Source of the DNA: Nocardia brasiliensis IFM 10847
GTDB lineage: Bacteria > Actinomycetota > Actinomycetes > Mycobacteriales > Mycobacteriaceae
DNA length: 56,931 nucleotides
Assembly: GCF_000710915.1 (NCBI RefSeq)
Contig: NZ_BAUA01000190.1
Location: 1-56,931, forward strand
Reading direction: 5' to 3'
In this document: positions 17,984 to 25,810 of the stretch, one piece after another
Numbering within the stretch: position 1 is the first letter of the stretch
Layout: every line of letters begins with the position of its first letter
The notes under the pieces: generated by a model
What the model was told of the DNA's origin: nothing
The model's input: the letters and a program-made list of their open reading frames with translations, nothing else
Database searches by the model: none
Translations under genes and position numbers: made by a program

Positions 17984-18886
17984 TCAGTCCACCTTGACCT
18001 GCACGCTGATACCGGCGTTGAGGTTGTAGGGATAGGCCAGACTCGCCGCGTTGCGCGCCAACGCCAGATAGCCGCGGCTGGACAGATACGCGACCGCCGC
18101 GCCGACTTCCCCCGCGTCGGCGAAGGTCGGGCTCAGCGGCAACTCGAACGGCAGCACGCCGTCGAGGGTGATCCGCAGCTCGGTGCCGTACCCGACACCG
18201 AGCTTCTCCAGATCGGTGCGATGAATGTTGGTCCAGACGTTGCCGAACGGATGATCGATGTTGGTCACGTACCCGAGGAGTTCGTTGTCGGCGACGAGTT
18301 CGGGATCCTTGCGTTCGAATCGGACGATCTCGTCGTCGGCGAGGCGTCGCCCGACCTTTTCCAGCGGGAAGCCGGCGGCGAGATGCGCCGACGGCAGCGC
18401 GACCATCTCACGGCTGTAGAAGGTAGGTTCCGGCTGCTCCGGAATGACCTCGGGCGAGGACACCTCGTAGGCCTCCAGATACCCGTGCTCCTTGATGACC
18501 GTGGTGAGCAAGCCGTTGTTCGGCGCGATGTAGATATAGGAACCTTCCTTCCGTTCGAAGCCCGCGCCCGAACCGGCCCACTGTCCGCGGGCGCCGCCCT
18601 TGGAGGCGTGCGCGATCCGCAACGCGACCGAGCGCGCGGTGGTGCCGGTCGCCGGGTATGTCGTAGTCGCGAACACCGTGCCCTCGGGGAACAAGCGCGG
18701 CAGATCGACGATGTACCGTGCGCCCTCCTCCACGTCCCACGGCTGCATGGTGTGACAGATGTCCACGATCGTGACATCCGGGCACACGCTGAGCATCAAC
18801 CCCTTGCATTGCGCCACCGAATCATCGGTGATGCCGAGGTCGCTCATGAAAGCGATAATTGGGCGGCGACCATTTGCTGTTGTCAC
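17984..18886 (-). CDS. flA: Fluorinase (5'-fluoro-5'-deoxyadenosine synthase)
   Basis: Forms the C-F bond: fluoride + SAM gives 5'-fluoro-5'-deoxyadenosine and methionine. 300 aa. All key S. cattleya FlA residues can be placed: Asp16 (FMSDLG), Trp50, Tyr77, Thr80, Phe156 and Ser158 (TFYSRE), Asp211, Phe214, Asn216 and Trp218 (DHPFGNVW, shifted by one), Ser270 and Arg271. The approximately 22-residue loop at 92-113 ('GGARGQWAGSGAGF') that separates fluorinases from chlorinase SalL and SAM hydrolases is intact. GTG start at 18886 with GGAG 7 bases upstream. Lies between the SAH hydrolase and antiporter genes in one operon. Confidence 0.97.
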   Translation of the reverse strand: MTTANGRRPIIAFMSDLGITDDSVAQCKGLMLSVCPDVTIVDICHTMQPWDVEEGARYIVDLPRLFPEGTVFATTTYPATGTTARSVALRIAHASKGGARGQWAGSGAGFERKEGSYIYIAPNNGLLTTVIKEHGYLEAYEVSSPEVIPEQPEPTFYSREMVALPSAHLAAGFPLEKVGRRLADDEIVRFERKDPELVADNELLGYVTNIDHPFGNVWTNIHRTDLEKLGVGYGTELRITLDGVLPFELPLSPTFADAGEVGAAVAYLSSRGYLALARNAASLAYPYNLNAGISVQVKVD

Positions 18887-18974
18887 TGACCCGCTCCTTC
18901 TGTATTACTTTGCGGTGAATTCCGCCACCTCCGCGGGCGGAAATCTCGATGCCCGGTAGCCGCCCGGGCGGGCG

Positions 18975-20429
18975 TCAGTAGCGGTACTGCTCCGGTTTAT
19001 ACGGACCTTCGATCGGAATATCGAGATAGTCCGACTGCCGAGGCGTCAAGGTCGAGAGCCGGGCGCCGAGAGCGGGCAGATGCAAACGCGCGACCATTTC
19101 GTCCAGTCGCTTCGGCAGCGTGTACACACCTACCGGGTATTGCGCCGACTTGGTGAACAGTTCGATCTGAGCCAGCACCTGATTCGCAAAACTGTTGCTC
19201 ATGACGAACGACGGATGGCCGGTGGCGTTGCCGAGATTGAGCAGCCTGCCCTCCGACAGGACGAGCACGGCATGACCGTCCGGGAAGATCCACTTGTCGA
19301 CCTGCGGCTTGATGTTCTCCTTGCGCACGCCCGCGATCCGAGCCAGGCCCGCCATGTCTATCTCGTTGTCGAAGTGGCCGATATTGCCGACGATCGCCTG
19401 ATGCTTCATGGCCGAGAGATGGTCGGCGGTGATCACGTCCACATTCCCGGTGGCGGTGACGAAGATGTCCGCGAACGCGACCACGTCGTCGAGCGTGGCC
19501 ACCTGGAAACCGTCCATCACGGCCTGCAGGGCACAGATCGGGTCGATCTCCACCACCACGACGCGGGCCCCCTGCCCGTGCAGCGCCTCCGCGCATCCCT
19601 TGCCCACGTCCCCGTAACCGCAGACGACAGCAACCTTTCCGCCGATCAGCACGTCCGTGCCGCGATTGATGCCGTCGATCAGCGAGTGCCTGATGCCGTA
19701 CCGGTTGTCGAACTTCGACTTGGTGACGGAATCGTTGACGTTGACCGCCGGGAACAGCAACGCGCCGCTGTTCGCCATCTGATAGAGCCGGTGGACACCG
19801 GTCGTGGTCTCCTCCGTGACACCGCGGATACCCGCGGCCAGGTCGGTCCACCTGCGCGGGTGGGCGGCCAGCGAGGCCCGCAGCAGCGCATCGATCACCT
19901 CGTCGTCGGCCGACCGCTCGGCACCGGGATCCGCTACGGCGCCCACCTTTTCGGCCTCGACCGCCCGATGCACCAGCATCGTGGCGTCACCGCCGTCGTC
20001 GAGCAGCATGTTCGGACCCGCGCCGTCGGGCCAGTCGAGCATCTGCTCGGTCGCCCACCAGTATTCGTCGAGGGTTTCACCTTTCCAGGCGAACACCGGG
20101 ACACCCCGCGGGGCCTCGACCGTGCCCGACGGCCCGACGACGGTGGCGGCGGCCGCGTGATCCTGCGTGGACAGAATATTGCAGCTCGCCCAGCGCACCT
20201 GGGCGCCGAGCGCCGTGAGGGTTTCGATCAGCACCGCGGTCTGCACGGTCATGTGCAACGAACCGGAAATCCGGGCACCGGTCAGTGGTTTGCTGTTCGC
20301 ATACTGTTCGCGCAGAGCCATGAGGCCCGGCATCTCGTGCTCGGCGAGTTCGATTTCCTGGCGCCCGAAATGGGCAAGTGATAGATCGGCGACCCGATAA
20401 GAGAATTCAGTTGTCACGGCCAACTCCAT
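18975..20429 (-). CDS. ahcY: S-adenosylhomocysteine hydrolase (FlI-like)
   Basis: NAD+-dependent hydrolase splitting SAH into adenosine and homocysteine. 484 aa, full length: N-terminal substrate domain with 'GSLHMTVQTAVLI', NAD site 'VVCGYGDVGKGCAEAL' and the conserved C-terminal 'KPEQYRY'. First gene of the fluorinase operon. SAH is a strong inhibitor of fluorinase, and the S. cattleya cluster carries a SAH hydrolase gene (flI), so this is probably a dedicated copy that protects FlA. ATG 20429 is preferred; the frame upstream to 20483 lacks family homology, though the ribosome site is weak. Confidence 0.95.
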   Translation of the reverse strand: MELAVTTEFSYRVADLSLAHFGRQEIELAEHEMPGLMALREQYANSKPLTGARISGSLHMTVQTAVLIETLTALGAQVRWASCNILSTQDHAAAATVVGPSGTVEAPRGVPVFAWKGETLDEYWWATEQMLDWPDGAGPNMLLDDGGDATMLVHRAVEAEKVGAVADPGAERSADDEVIDALLRASLAAHPRRWTDLAAGIRGVTEETTTGVHRLYQMANSGALLFPAVNVNDSVTKSKFDNRYGIRHSLIDGINRGTDVLIGGKVAVVCGYGDVGKGCAEALHGQGARVVVVEIDPICALQAVMDGFQVATLDDVVAFADIFVTATGNVDVITADHLSAMKHQAIVGNIGHFDNEIDMAGLARIAGVRKENIKPQVDKWIFPDGHAVLVLSEGRLLNLGNATGHPSFVMSNSFANQVLAQIELFTKSAQYPVGVYTLPKRLDEMVARLHLPALGARLSTLTPRQSDYLDIPIEGPYKPEQYRY

Positions 20430-20661
20430 AAATGCTCGACCACTGTCCGTACTGACGATAGGGCGACGTACCGTCCAAGACAACGCAGATCAGCGGGGCA
20501 ACCAGAAGATACGACGGCAAGCAATTGGTGACACACCGTAATATGTAGCAAATTGCGCCGATCGGCACATCGCGGGACGGATCGGCCCGCCGATATCCTG
20601 AATATCGTTGTCAGACAGTTCAGGCGCGCCTAAATCAGAAAAAAACTCCGGGACGGATACC
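20430..20661. promoter_or_regulatory. Divergent promoter region of flA and flB operons, with palindromes
   Basis: 232-base, relatively AT-rich gap between the SAH hydrolase-fluorinase operon and the phosphorylase-APRT operon. It contains CGATAT-cctga-ATATCG (20591-20607) and a 10-bp palindrome AGGCGCGCCT (20622-20631) close to the phosphorylase start. These are candidate operators. I could not assign -35/-10 boxes with confidence. Confidence 0.5.
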
Positions 20662-21540
20662 ATGGTTCACTCTGCGGCAGAAATCGAACTCGGCATCATC
20701 GGCGGCAGCGGGTTGTACGACCTGGAAACGCTCGCCGACCGCCGCGAAGTCGCCCTCACCACGCCCTACGGCGACCCGAGCGACAAGGTCGGCGTCGGCG
20801 TGCTCGACGGGCGACCCATCGCCTTCCTCGCCCGGCACGGCCGCGGCCACCGCTACCTGCCGGCCGAAGTGCCCGCCGCGGCCAACATACACGCGCTCAA
20901 GCAACTCGGGGTCCAGCGCATCCTCAGCATCAGCGCCGTCGGCAGTCTGCGCGACGAGATCGAGCCGAGCCATCTGGTAGTGCCCGATCAGCTCATCGAC
21001 CTGACCCGGCACCGCCGATCCACCTTCTTCGGGACCGGCCTCGTCGCCCACATGCCGCTGGGCGACCCCTTCTGCCCGGTGCTGCGCGCCGCGCTGACCG
21101 ACGTCGCCGCGTCGACCGGTGCGTCCGTGCATCGCGCGGGCACCTACGTCTGCATCGAAGGGCCGCAGTTCTCCACCAGAGCCGAATCGGGGCTCTACCG
21201 AACCTGGGGTGCCGACATCATCGGCATGACCGCGGCCACCGAGGTCAAACTCGCGCGAGAGGCCGGAATCTGTTTCGCCACATTGGCATTGGTCACCGAT
21301 TACGACTGCTGGCGCACCGAAGGGCCGTCCGTCACCGCGGATATGGTCGCGTCGGTGATGCGGGCCAACATCGCGACGGCCAAGGACATCATCCGCAAGT
21401 TCGCCGCGTCGTCCGACGGCACGGCGCGCGACTGCGAGTGCGCCGACGCGATGCGGCACGCCGTCATGTCGGACCCCGCGGGCGTACCCGGCGACACCGC
21501 GGACCGGGTCGCGCTCTTCGCCGGAAAACAGCTGCGGTGA
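20662..21540 (+). CDS. flB: 5'-fluoro-5'-deoxyadenosine phosphorylase (MTAP/PNP family)
   Basis: Second pathway enzyme: phosphorolysis of 5'-fluoro-5'-deoxyadenosine to 5-fluoro-5-deoxyribose-1-phosphate and adenine. 292 aa, near the length of S. cattleya FlB. MTAP-family motifs are 'GIIGGSGLYDL' (N-terminus), 'RHGRGHRYLP', 'NIHALKQLGV', 'EGPQFSTRAESGLYR' and 'VTDYDCW'. ATG 20662 follows GGGACGG; the TTG at 20608 would only add non-homologous residues. Its context beside the fluorinase gene favours FDA over methylthioadenosine, although family members accept both. Confidence 0.93.
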   Translation: MVHSAAEIELGIIGGSGLYDLETLADRREVALTTPYGDPSDKVGVGVLDGRPIAFLARHGRGHRYLPAEVPAAANIHALKQLGVQRILSISAVGSLRDEIEPSHLVVPDQLIDLTRHRRSTFFGTGLVAHMPLGDPFCPVLRAALTDVAASTGASVHRAGTYVCIEGPQFSTRAESGLYRTWGADIIGMTAATEVKLAREAGICFATLALVTDYDCWRTEGPSVTADMVASVMRANIATAKDIIRKFAASSDGTARDCECADAMRHAVMSDPAGVPGDTADRVALFAGKQLR

Positions 21541-21575
21541 TTCCCTTCCCGACTCCCGAGACCGCAGGATTCGTC

Positions 21576-22151
21576 ATGTCCGATACCGTCGACTATTCGA
21601 CCACCCCAGACCGCACCGACGACCGGCTCCGCGCCGACGTCGCCGACCTCATCCGGGCCTATCCCGATTTCCCTTCGCCCGGTGTGCTTTTCCAGGACCT
21701 CTGCCCGGTCATCGCGACCCCCACGATGACCGCCCGGATCGCCAGGGCGGCGATCCGCCATTTCGCCGGCGCCTTCGACATCGTCTTGGCGGTAGAAGCG
21801 CGCGGCTTCGTCTTCGGTGCCGTGCTGGCCCAGGAATCGGGCAGCCCGCTGGTGCTCGCCCGCAAATCGGGCAAGCTGCCGGGCAGGGTGTACCGCGTCA
21901 GCTACGACCTCGAATACGGCCGGGCGGCGCTCGAGTTGCAATGCGATGTCCTGCCCCCGTCCGCACGCGTCCTGCTCGTCGACGACGTGCTGGCGACCGG
22001 CGGAACACTCTCCGCCGCAGCGGAACTGGTGGAACTCGCGCACGGAACCGTGGCGGGATACGCGGTGGTCGCCACGCTCACCGAGCTCGGCGGATCCGCC
22101 CGGCTCTGGCGATACCGGGGCTACTGCACGCTGACCCTGCCGACCGACTGA
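21576..22151 (+). CDS. apt: Adenine phosphoribosyltransferase
   Basis: Converts adenine + PRPP to AMP. The PRPP-binding loop is 'VLLVDDVLATGGT'; 'YPDFPSPGVLFQD' near the N-terminus and 'VEARGFVFG' are APRT motifs. ATG 21576 is preceded by GCAGGA at 6 bases and gives 191 aa; a GTG at 21537 overlapping the upstream TGA is an alternative start and would couple translation to the phosphorylase. It would recycle the adenine released by FlB, pulling that reversible step forward. The 3' end overlaps antisense mtnA by 31 bases. Confidence 0.92.
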   Translation: MSDTVDYSTTPDRTDDRLRADVADLIRAYPDFPSPGVLFQDLCPVIATPTMTARIARAAIRHFAGAFDIVLAVEARGFVFGAVLAQESGSPLVLARKSGKLPGRVYRVSYDLEYGRAALELQCDVLPPSARVLLVDDVLATGGTLSAAAELVELAHGTVAGYAVVATLTELGGSARLWRYRGYCTLTLPTD

Positions 22152-23125
22152 CCCGACGGCGTGATCACCCGATCCTCGGTGACGATCGCGGCGACGAGAT
22201 CGGCGGGTGTCATATCGAACGCCGGATTGTGGGCGGTGCTCGTCGCGGGAGCGATGCGCGCACCGTTCAATTCGAGCACCTCGGTCGCGGCACGCTCCTC
22301 GATCGGCACCTGGGCACCGGTCGGGCAGGTCGGATCGAGCGTCGCTTCGGGCGCGGCGACGACGAACGGGATCCCCGCGCGCTGTGCCGCCAAGGCGTGG
22401 CTCAGCGTGCCGACCTTGTTGACCACGTCGCCGTTGGCCGCGATCCGATCCGCACCGACTACCACTGCGTCGACCCGGCCGTGCACGATGATCCCCGCGG
22501 CCGCGCCGTCCACGATGACGGTGTGCGCGATCCCGGCCCGGCCGAGTTCCCACGCGGTGAGCCTGCTGCCCTGCAACAGCGGCCGAGTTTCACAGGCGTA
22601 CACCAGCTCCAGCCGGTTCGCCGCGTTCAACGCGCCGATGACCGACAGCGCGGTTCCGCATTCGACACCGGCCAGCGCACCCGCGTTGCAGTGCGTCAAA
22701 ATCCGGCGGGCGCCTGCTAGCAGGTCGGCGCCCCGCGCGCCGATCGTTCGATTGGCGGAAACGTCAGCGTCTCGCACGGCCAACGCCGCGGCGAGGACCG
22801 CGTCCAGACCGCCGTCCCGAACCGTTCGCACCTGTTCTACGCCCCACGCGAGATTGACTGCCGTGGGTCGTGCGGCGGTCATGGTCACGGCGGCCGCATC
22901 GAGTGCGCGCTCGATCGATTCGCCGGCTTCCGCGGCCCGCAGCGCGGCGAGCGCCATACCGAACGCACCCGCTACACCGAGCGCCATCGCGCCGCGCACC
23001 GCGAGCCGGGCGATCTCGCCCGCGAGCTGCGCGGCGGTGCTCACCGTGACGACCGCTTCCCGATGTGGCAGCAACGTTTGATCGATAATGATTACTTTTC
23101 CGTCGACCCAGTCGATTGTCCGCAT
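22121..23125 (-). CDS. mtnA: MtnA-type 5-fluoro-5-deoxyribose-1-phosphate isomerase
   Basis: Aldose-ketose isomerase of the methylthioribose-1-phosphate isomerase family. 334 aa. The catalytic Cys is in 'THCNAGALAG' and the Asp in 'VVVGADRIAANGD'; 'RGAMALGVAGAFG' is the N-terminal substrate motif. In S. cattleya an MtnA-like isomerase makes 5-fluoro-5-deoxyribulose-1-phosphate, the third fluorometabolite intermediate. Its position between flB and the transaldolase argues for that role here rather than methionine salvage. ATG 23125; divergent from the transaldolase gene. Confidence 0.9.
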   Translation of the reverse strand: MRTIDWVDGKVIIIDQTLLPHREAVVTVSTAAQLAGEIARLAVRGAMALGVAGAFGMALAALRAAEAGESIERALDAAAVTMTAARPTAVNLAWGVEQVRTVRDGGLDAVLAAALAVRDADVSANRTIGARGADLLAGARRILTHCNAGALAGVECGTALSVIGALNAANRLELVYACETRPLLQGSRLTAWELGRAGIAHTVIVDGAAAGIIVHGRVDAVVVGADRIAANGDVVNKVGTLSHALAAQRAGIPFVVAAPEATLDPTCPTGAQVPIEERAATEVLELNGARIAPATSTAHNPAFDMTPADLVAAIVTEDRVITPSGQSVGRVSVQ

Positions 23126-23236
23126 AGGATCACTCTCCGGCCGCGGCCGGATTCCGTCAACGACGGGACATCGGCCATAGCCGAACGGCCATGTGCCAGA
23201 AGCCTTTCAGGACACACAGATGGAACGTTCGTCGTA

Positions 23237-23305
23237 TTGCTCTGCCGCAGTGTGGATTACTAATATCGACCATGAGAAACTGCCGAAACGCAGGGGCAGT
23301 TTCTC
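23237..23305 (+). promoter_or_regulatory. Promoter plus 5' leader hairpin of the transaldolase gene
   Basis: Sigma70-like -35 TTGCTC (23237-23242) and -10 TAATAT (23261-23266) with an 18-base spacer. The expected transcript start is near 23273. A perfect 11-bp inverted repeat begins at once: GAGAAACTGCC (23274-23284), a loop of 10 bases, and its complement at 23295-23305. The ribosome site GGAG lies 9 bases beyond. The repeat could be an operator just downstream of the start or an RNA hairpin controlling translation or stability. Confidence 0.65.
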
Positions 23306-23322
23306 TCGCCGATCGGAGTGAA

Positions 23323-25170
23323 ATGACTGAGCTCAGTAACGATACTCCCCTGTCGCTTACCGCAATTCGGGACCTGGTGACCCGTGAGGAGGTGGACAAC
23401 GAGCAAGTGCTGCATCTGACCGCGAACGAAACGGTGCTTTCCCCGTTCGCACAGAACGTGCTGTCCACCAAATTGGCGAACCGTTATCTGCTCGAACATC
23501 TCGACATGCGGCTGGACTCTCCGTCGCGCCTCAACAACTTCCTCTATCGCGGACTCAACCGAGTGAACGCCATAGAGCAATCCGCGACCCAGGTCTGCCG
23601 CGAGCTCTTCGGTGCCGAATATATCGAATTCCGTTGCCTTTCCGGCTTGCACGCTATGCAGACAACCTTTGCCGCACTGTCCCAGCCCGGCGACAAGATC
23701 ATGCGCATTTCCACCAAAGACGGCGGCCACTTCCTGACCGAGCTCATGTGCCGGTCGTTCGGCAGGCGCAGCACTACCTACGCGTTCGGCGACCTGTGCA
23801 CCATCGACCTCGAGCGGACCCGGGAGATATTCGAGCGCGAACGGCCGTCGCTGCTGTACATCGACGCCATGAACTACCTCTTCCCGTTTCCGCTCCGGGA
23901 ACTGAAGCAGATCTGCGGCGACGTCCCGCTGATCTTCGACGCCTCGCACACCCTCGGGTTGATCGCGGGCGGGCAGTTCCAGGATCCGCTGGCCGAAGGC
24001 GCCGACATTCTGCAGGCCAACACGCACAAGACCTTCTTCGGACCGCAGAAGGGACTCATCCTCGGCAAGAGCCGCAGCCTGATGGAGCGGATCACCTATA
24101 CCCTTTCGAACGGCATGGTGAGCAGCCAGCACACCGCTTCGACGCTCGCGCTGTTCATCGCCCTGCACGAGATGTACGAGGATGGGCACGAATACGCGGC
24201 TCGGGTGATCGAAAACGCCAGGCATCTGGCAGGTTTGCTCCACGAGCGCGGGATCCCCGTGCTCGCCGCGGATCGCGGATTCACCCAGAACCACATGTTT
24301 TTCATCGACACCCGGTCGCTCGGCGCCGGCCCGATGTTGGCCAAGAAGCTGCTCGACGCGAACATCTCGGTGAATCGCTCGATCGCGTTCGAGCACATCG
24401 ATACGCTGCGACTCGGCGTCCAGGAGATCACGCGGCGGGGATACAGCGGCGCCGATCTCGAACGGATCGCCGGCTGGATCGAACGCTTGCTGCTCCGGGA
24501 CGCGAACCCGGAATCGGTCGCGCGTGATGTCGCGACATTCGTTGTCGGCAGGCAGAATATTCGCTACTGCGGTAAGAGCGCGGGTCCGCGCCGCGCACCT
24601 CGCGGCAAGCCGTCGCCTACGGCCCCGGCTCGGCCGCGCTGGGTCAACATCAGCCTGACGAAAGCCGACAATCGTTGCACCCCAGAGACGGTCGAGGCCG
24701 TCCGCGCCCTCGGCGAGGCCGCCGCGGTGTTCGAGCACCAGACCGATTCGGCAGGCAACATCAGCGTCCGGACGAACGGTCACACCTTCGTCTCGGCGAG
24801 CGGTTCCTACCTCAAAGATCTGGCGCCGCATGATTTCGTCGAACTGGTCGACTTCTCGGACTGGACGCTACGCTGCGAGGGCGCCGGGCCGCCGTCGGCG
24901 GAGAGCTACATGCACTATCTGGTGCGAACATCGGTGGATGCGCGCTACATCGTGCACAACCACTACATCCCGGGTGAGGAGATCGCCGACCTGGACGTGC
25001 TCGTCATCCCGCCCAAGGAGTACGGAAGCGTGCAGCTCGCGGAGGCGGTCGCGAAGGCTGCGCCGCGCAGCCACATCATCTACATCCGGCGCCACGGGCT
25101 GGTGTTCTGGAGCGATACGCTCGAGGAGTGCACCGCCCTGATGGCCAAGGTGGCGAGCCGGCGGATCTGA
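23323..25170 (+). CDS. 4-Fluorothreonine transaldolase, SHMT-like + class II aldolase domains
   Basis: Two-domain enzyme, 615 aa, with the layout of the S. cattleya and Streptomyces MA37 fluorothreonine transaldolases. Residues about 1-410 are SHMT-like: FDASH (205-209) and PLP Lys236 in 'ANTHKTFFGPQKG'. A Pro/Arg linker (about 418-440) leads to a class II aldolase/adducin domain (about 440-615) with 'GNISVR', 'SGSYLKDL' and a full metal set: Glu527, His545, His547, His591. The reaction is fluoroacetaldehyde + L-threonine to 4-fluorothreonine + acetaldehyde. ATG 23323 has GGAG 5 bases upstream; the frame upstream is promoter sequence. The aldolase domain might also cleave 5-fluoro-5-deoxyribulose-1-phosphate (inference). 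Confidence 0.93.
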   Translation: MTELSNDTPLSLTAIRDLVTREEVDNEQVLHLTANETVLSPFAQNVLSTKLANRYLLEHLDMRLDSPSRLNNFLYRGLNRVNAIEQSATQVCRELFGAEYIEFRCLSGLHAMQTTFAALSQPGDKIMRISTKDGGHFLTELMCRSFGRRSTTYAFGDLCTIDLERTREIFERERPSLLYIDAMNYLFPFPLRELKQICGDVPLIFDASHTLGLIAGGQFQDPLAEGADILQANTHKTFFGPQKGLILGKSRSLMERITYTLSNGMVSSQHTASTLALFIALHEMYEDGHEYAARVIENARHLAGLLHERGIPVLAADRGFTQNHMFFIDTRSLGAGPMLAKKLLDANISVNRSIAFEHIDTLRLGVQEITRRGYSGADLERIAGWIERLLLRDANPESVARDVATFVVGRQNIRYCGKSAGPRRAPRGKPSPTAPARPRWVNISLTKADNRCTPETVEAVRALGEAAAVFEHQTDSAGNISVRTNGHTFVSASGSYLKDLAPHDFVELVDFSDWTLRCEGAGPPSAESYMHYLVRTSVDARYIVHNHYIPGEEIADLDVLVIPPKEYGSVQLAEAVAKAAPRSHIIYIRRHGLVFWSDTLEECTALMAKVASRRI

Positions 25171-25176
25171 CCCGCC

Positions 25177-25752
25177 CTACCAGCCGGAGACCGGATAGGT
25201 CATGACCAGCACGGCCTCGACATTGTCGGTCGTCGCCTCGTAGAAGTGCGGCACGTCGGCACCGAACACCACAAAATCGCCCGCCGCAGCGTCACATGGC
25301 GTGTCGACGGCTCCGACTCGCAAACCGCCCTTGGCCACGTGCAGATGCTCCACCGTGCCGACCGTGTGCGCCGGGCTGTCGATCCGGTTGCCCGCCTTGC
25401 GGATTCGGATCCGCCAGACCTCGACGTACACGCCGGCGCCGACGCGCTGCAGGAGTTCCTGTTTGCTGTAATCCGGCTCGGACGTGCCGGGCCGCAGCGT
25501 TGCCCTGGTGGGCGCCGTCGCGACGATGAGGTCGCCGAGCGGCAGCCGCAGCGCCACCGCGATGGCGGACAACGTGTCGATCCGCGGATTACCCGCGCCC
25601 GATTCCAACGTGGACAACGTGGCCTTGCTGATTCCGGCCTGCCGGGCGAGCTCCGCCGCCGACATGCCCCGCGCCTCCCGCATCCTGCGGATCTGTGCAC
25701 CGATGGCGGCGGCGGCACTGTCCAGCTTGGCGCTATCTGCTAGATCGGACAT
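25177..25752 (-). CDS. XRE-family regulator with C-terminal cupin
   Basis: 191-aa transcription factor: helix-turn-helix at about residues 18-75 ('GMSAAELARQAGISKATLSTLE') and a single cupin domain at about 105-190, an arrangement often used to sense small ligands. ATG 25752; the longer frame is a shadow. It ends 6 bases from the convergent transaldolase stop. An inverted repeat at 25767-25792 just upstream may be its own operator. It lies directly downstream of the exporter gene, so it may regulate export or the whole cluster. Confidence 0.88.
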   Translation of the reverse strand: MSDLADSAKLDSAAAAIGAQIRRMREARGMSAAELARQAGISKATLSTLESGAGNPRIDTLSAIAVALRLPLGDLIVATAPTRATLRPGTSEPDYSKQELLQRVGAGVYVEVWRIRIRKAGNRIDSPAHTVGTVEHLHVAKGGLRVGAVDTPCDAAAGDFVVFGADVPHFYEATTDNVEAVLVMTYPVSGW

Positions 25753-25766
25753 CGACCACCGTTCGC

Positions 25767-25792
25767 TAGATTGTGCCGCTGGGCCCAATCTA
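25767..25792. promoter_or_regulatory. Inverted repeat upstream of the XRE-cupin gene
   Basis: TAGATTG (25767-25773) and CAATCTA (25786-25792) with a 12-base spacer, 14 bases before the regulator's start codon. Position suggests an autoregulatory operator. Confidence 0.5.
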
Positions 25793-25810
25793 ACGTACCG
25801 GGCTGGGCGA

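Noticed and set aside
17914..20661. Fluoride (crcB-type) riboswitch upstream of fluorinase or antiporter genes
   Set aside because: I looked for the conserved fluoride-motif elements in the leaders and did not find them. A covariance-model search would settle it.
22121..23125. Ordinary methionine-salvage mtnA
   Set aside because: No other methionine-salvage genes (mtnB, mtnC, mtnD) are nearby and it sits between fluorometabolite genes.
23191..23322. Longer N-terminus for the transaldolase from 23191
   Set aside because: This stretch contains the promoter and hairpin. The ATG at 23323 has a strong ribosome site and begins the conserved domain.
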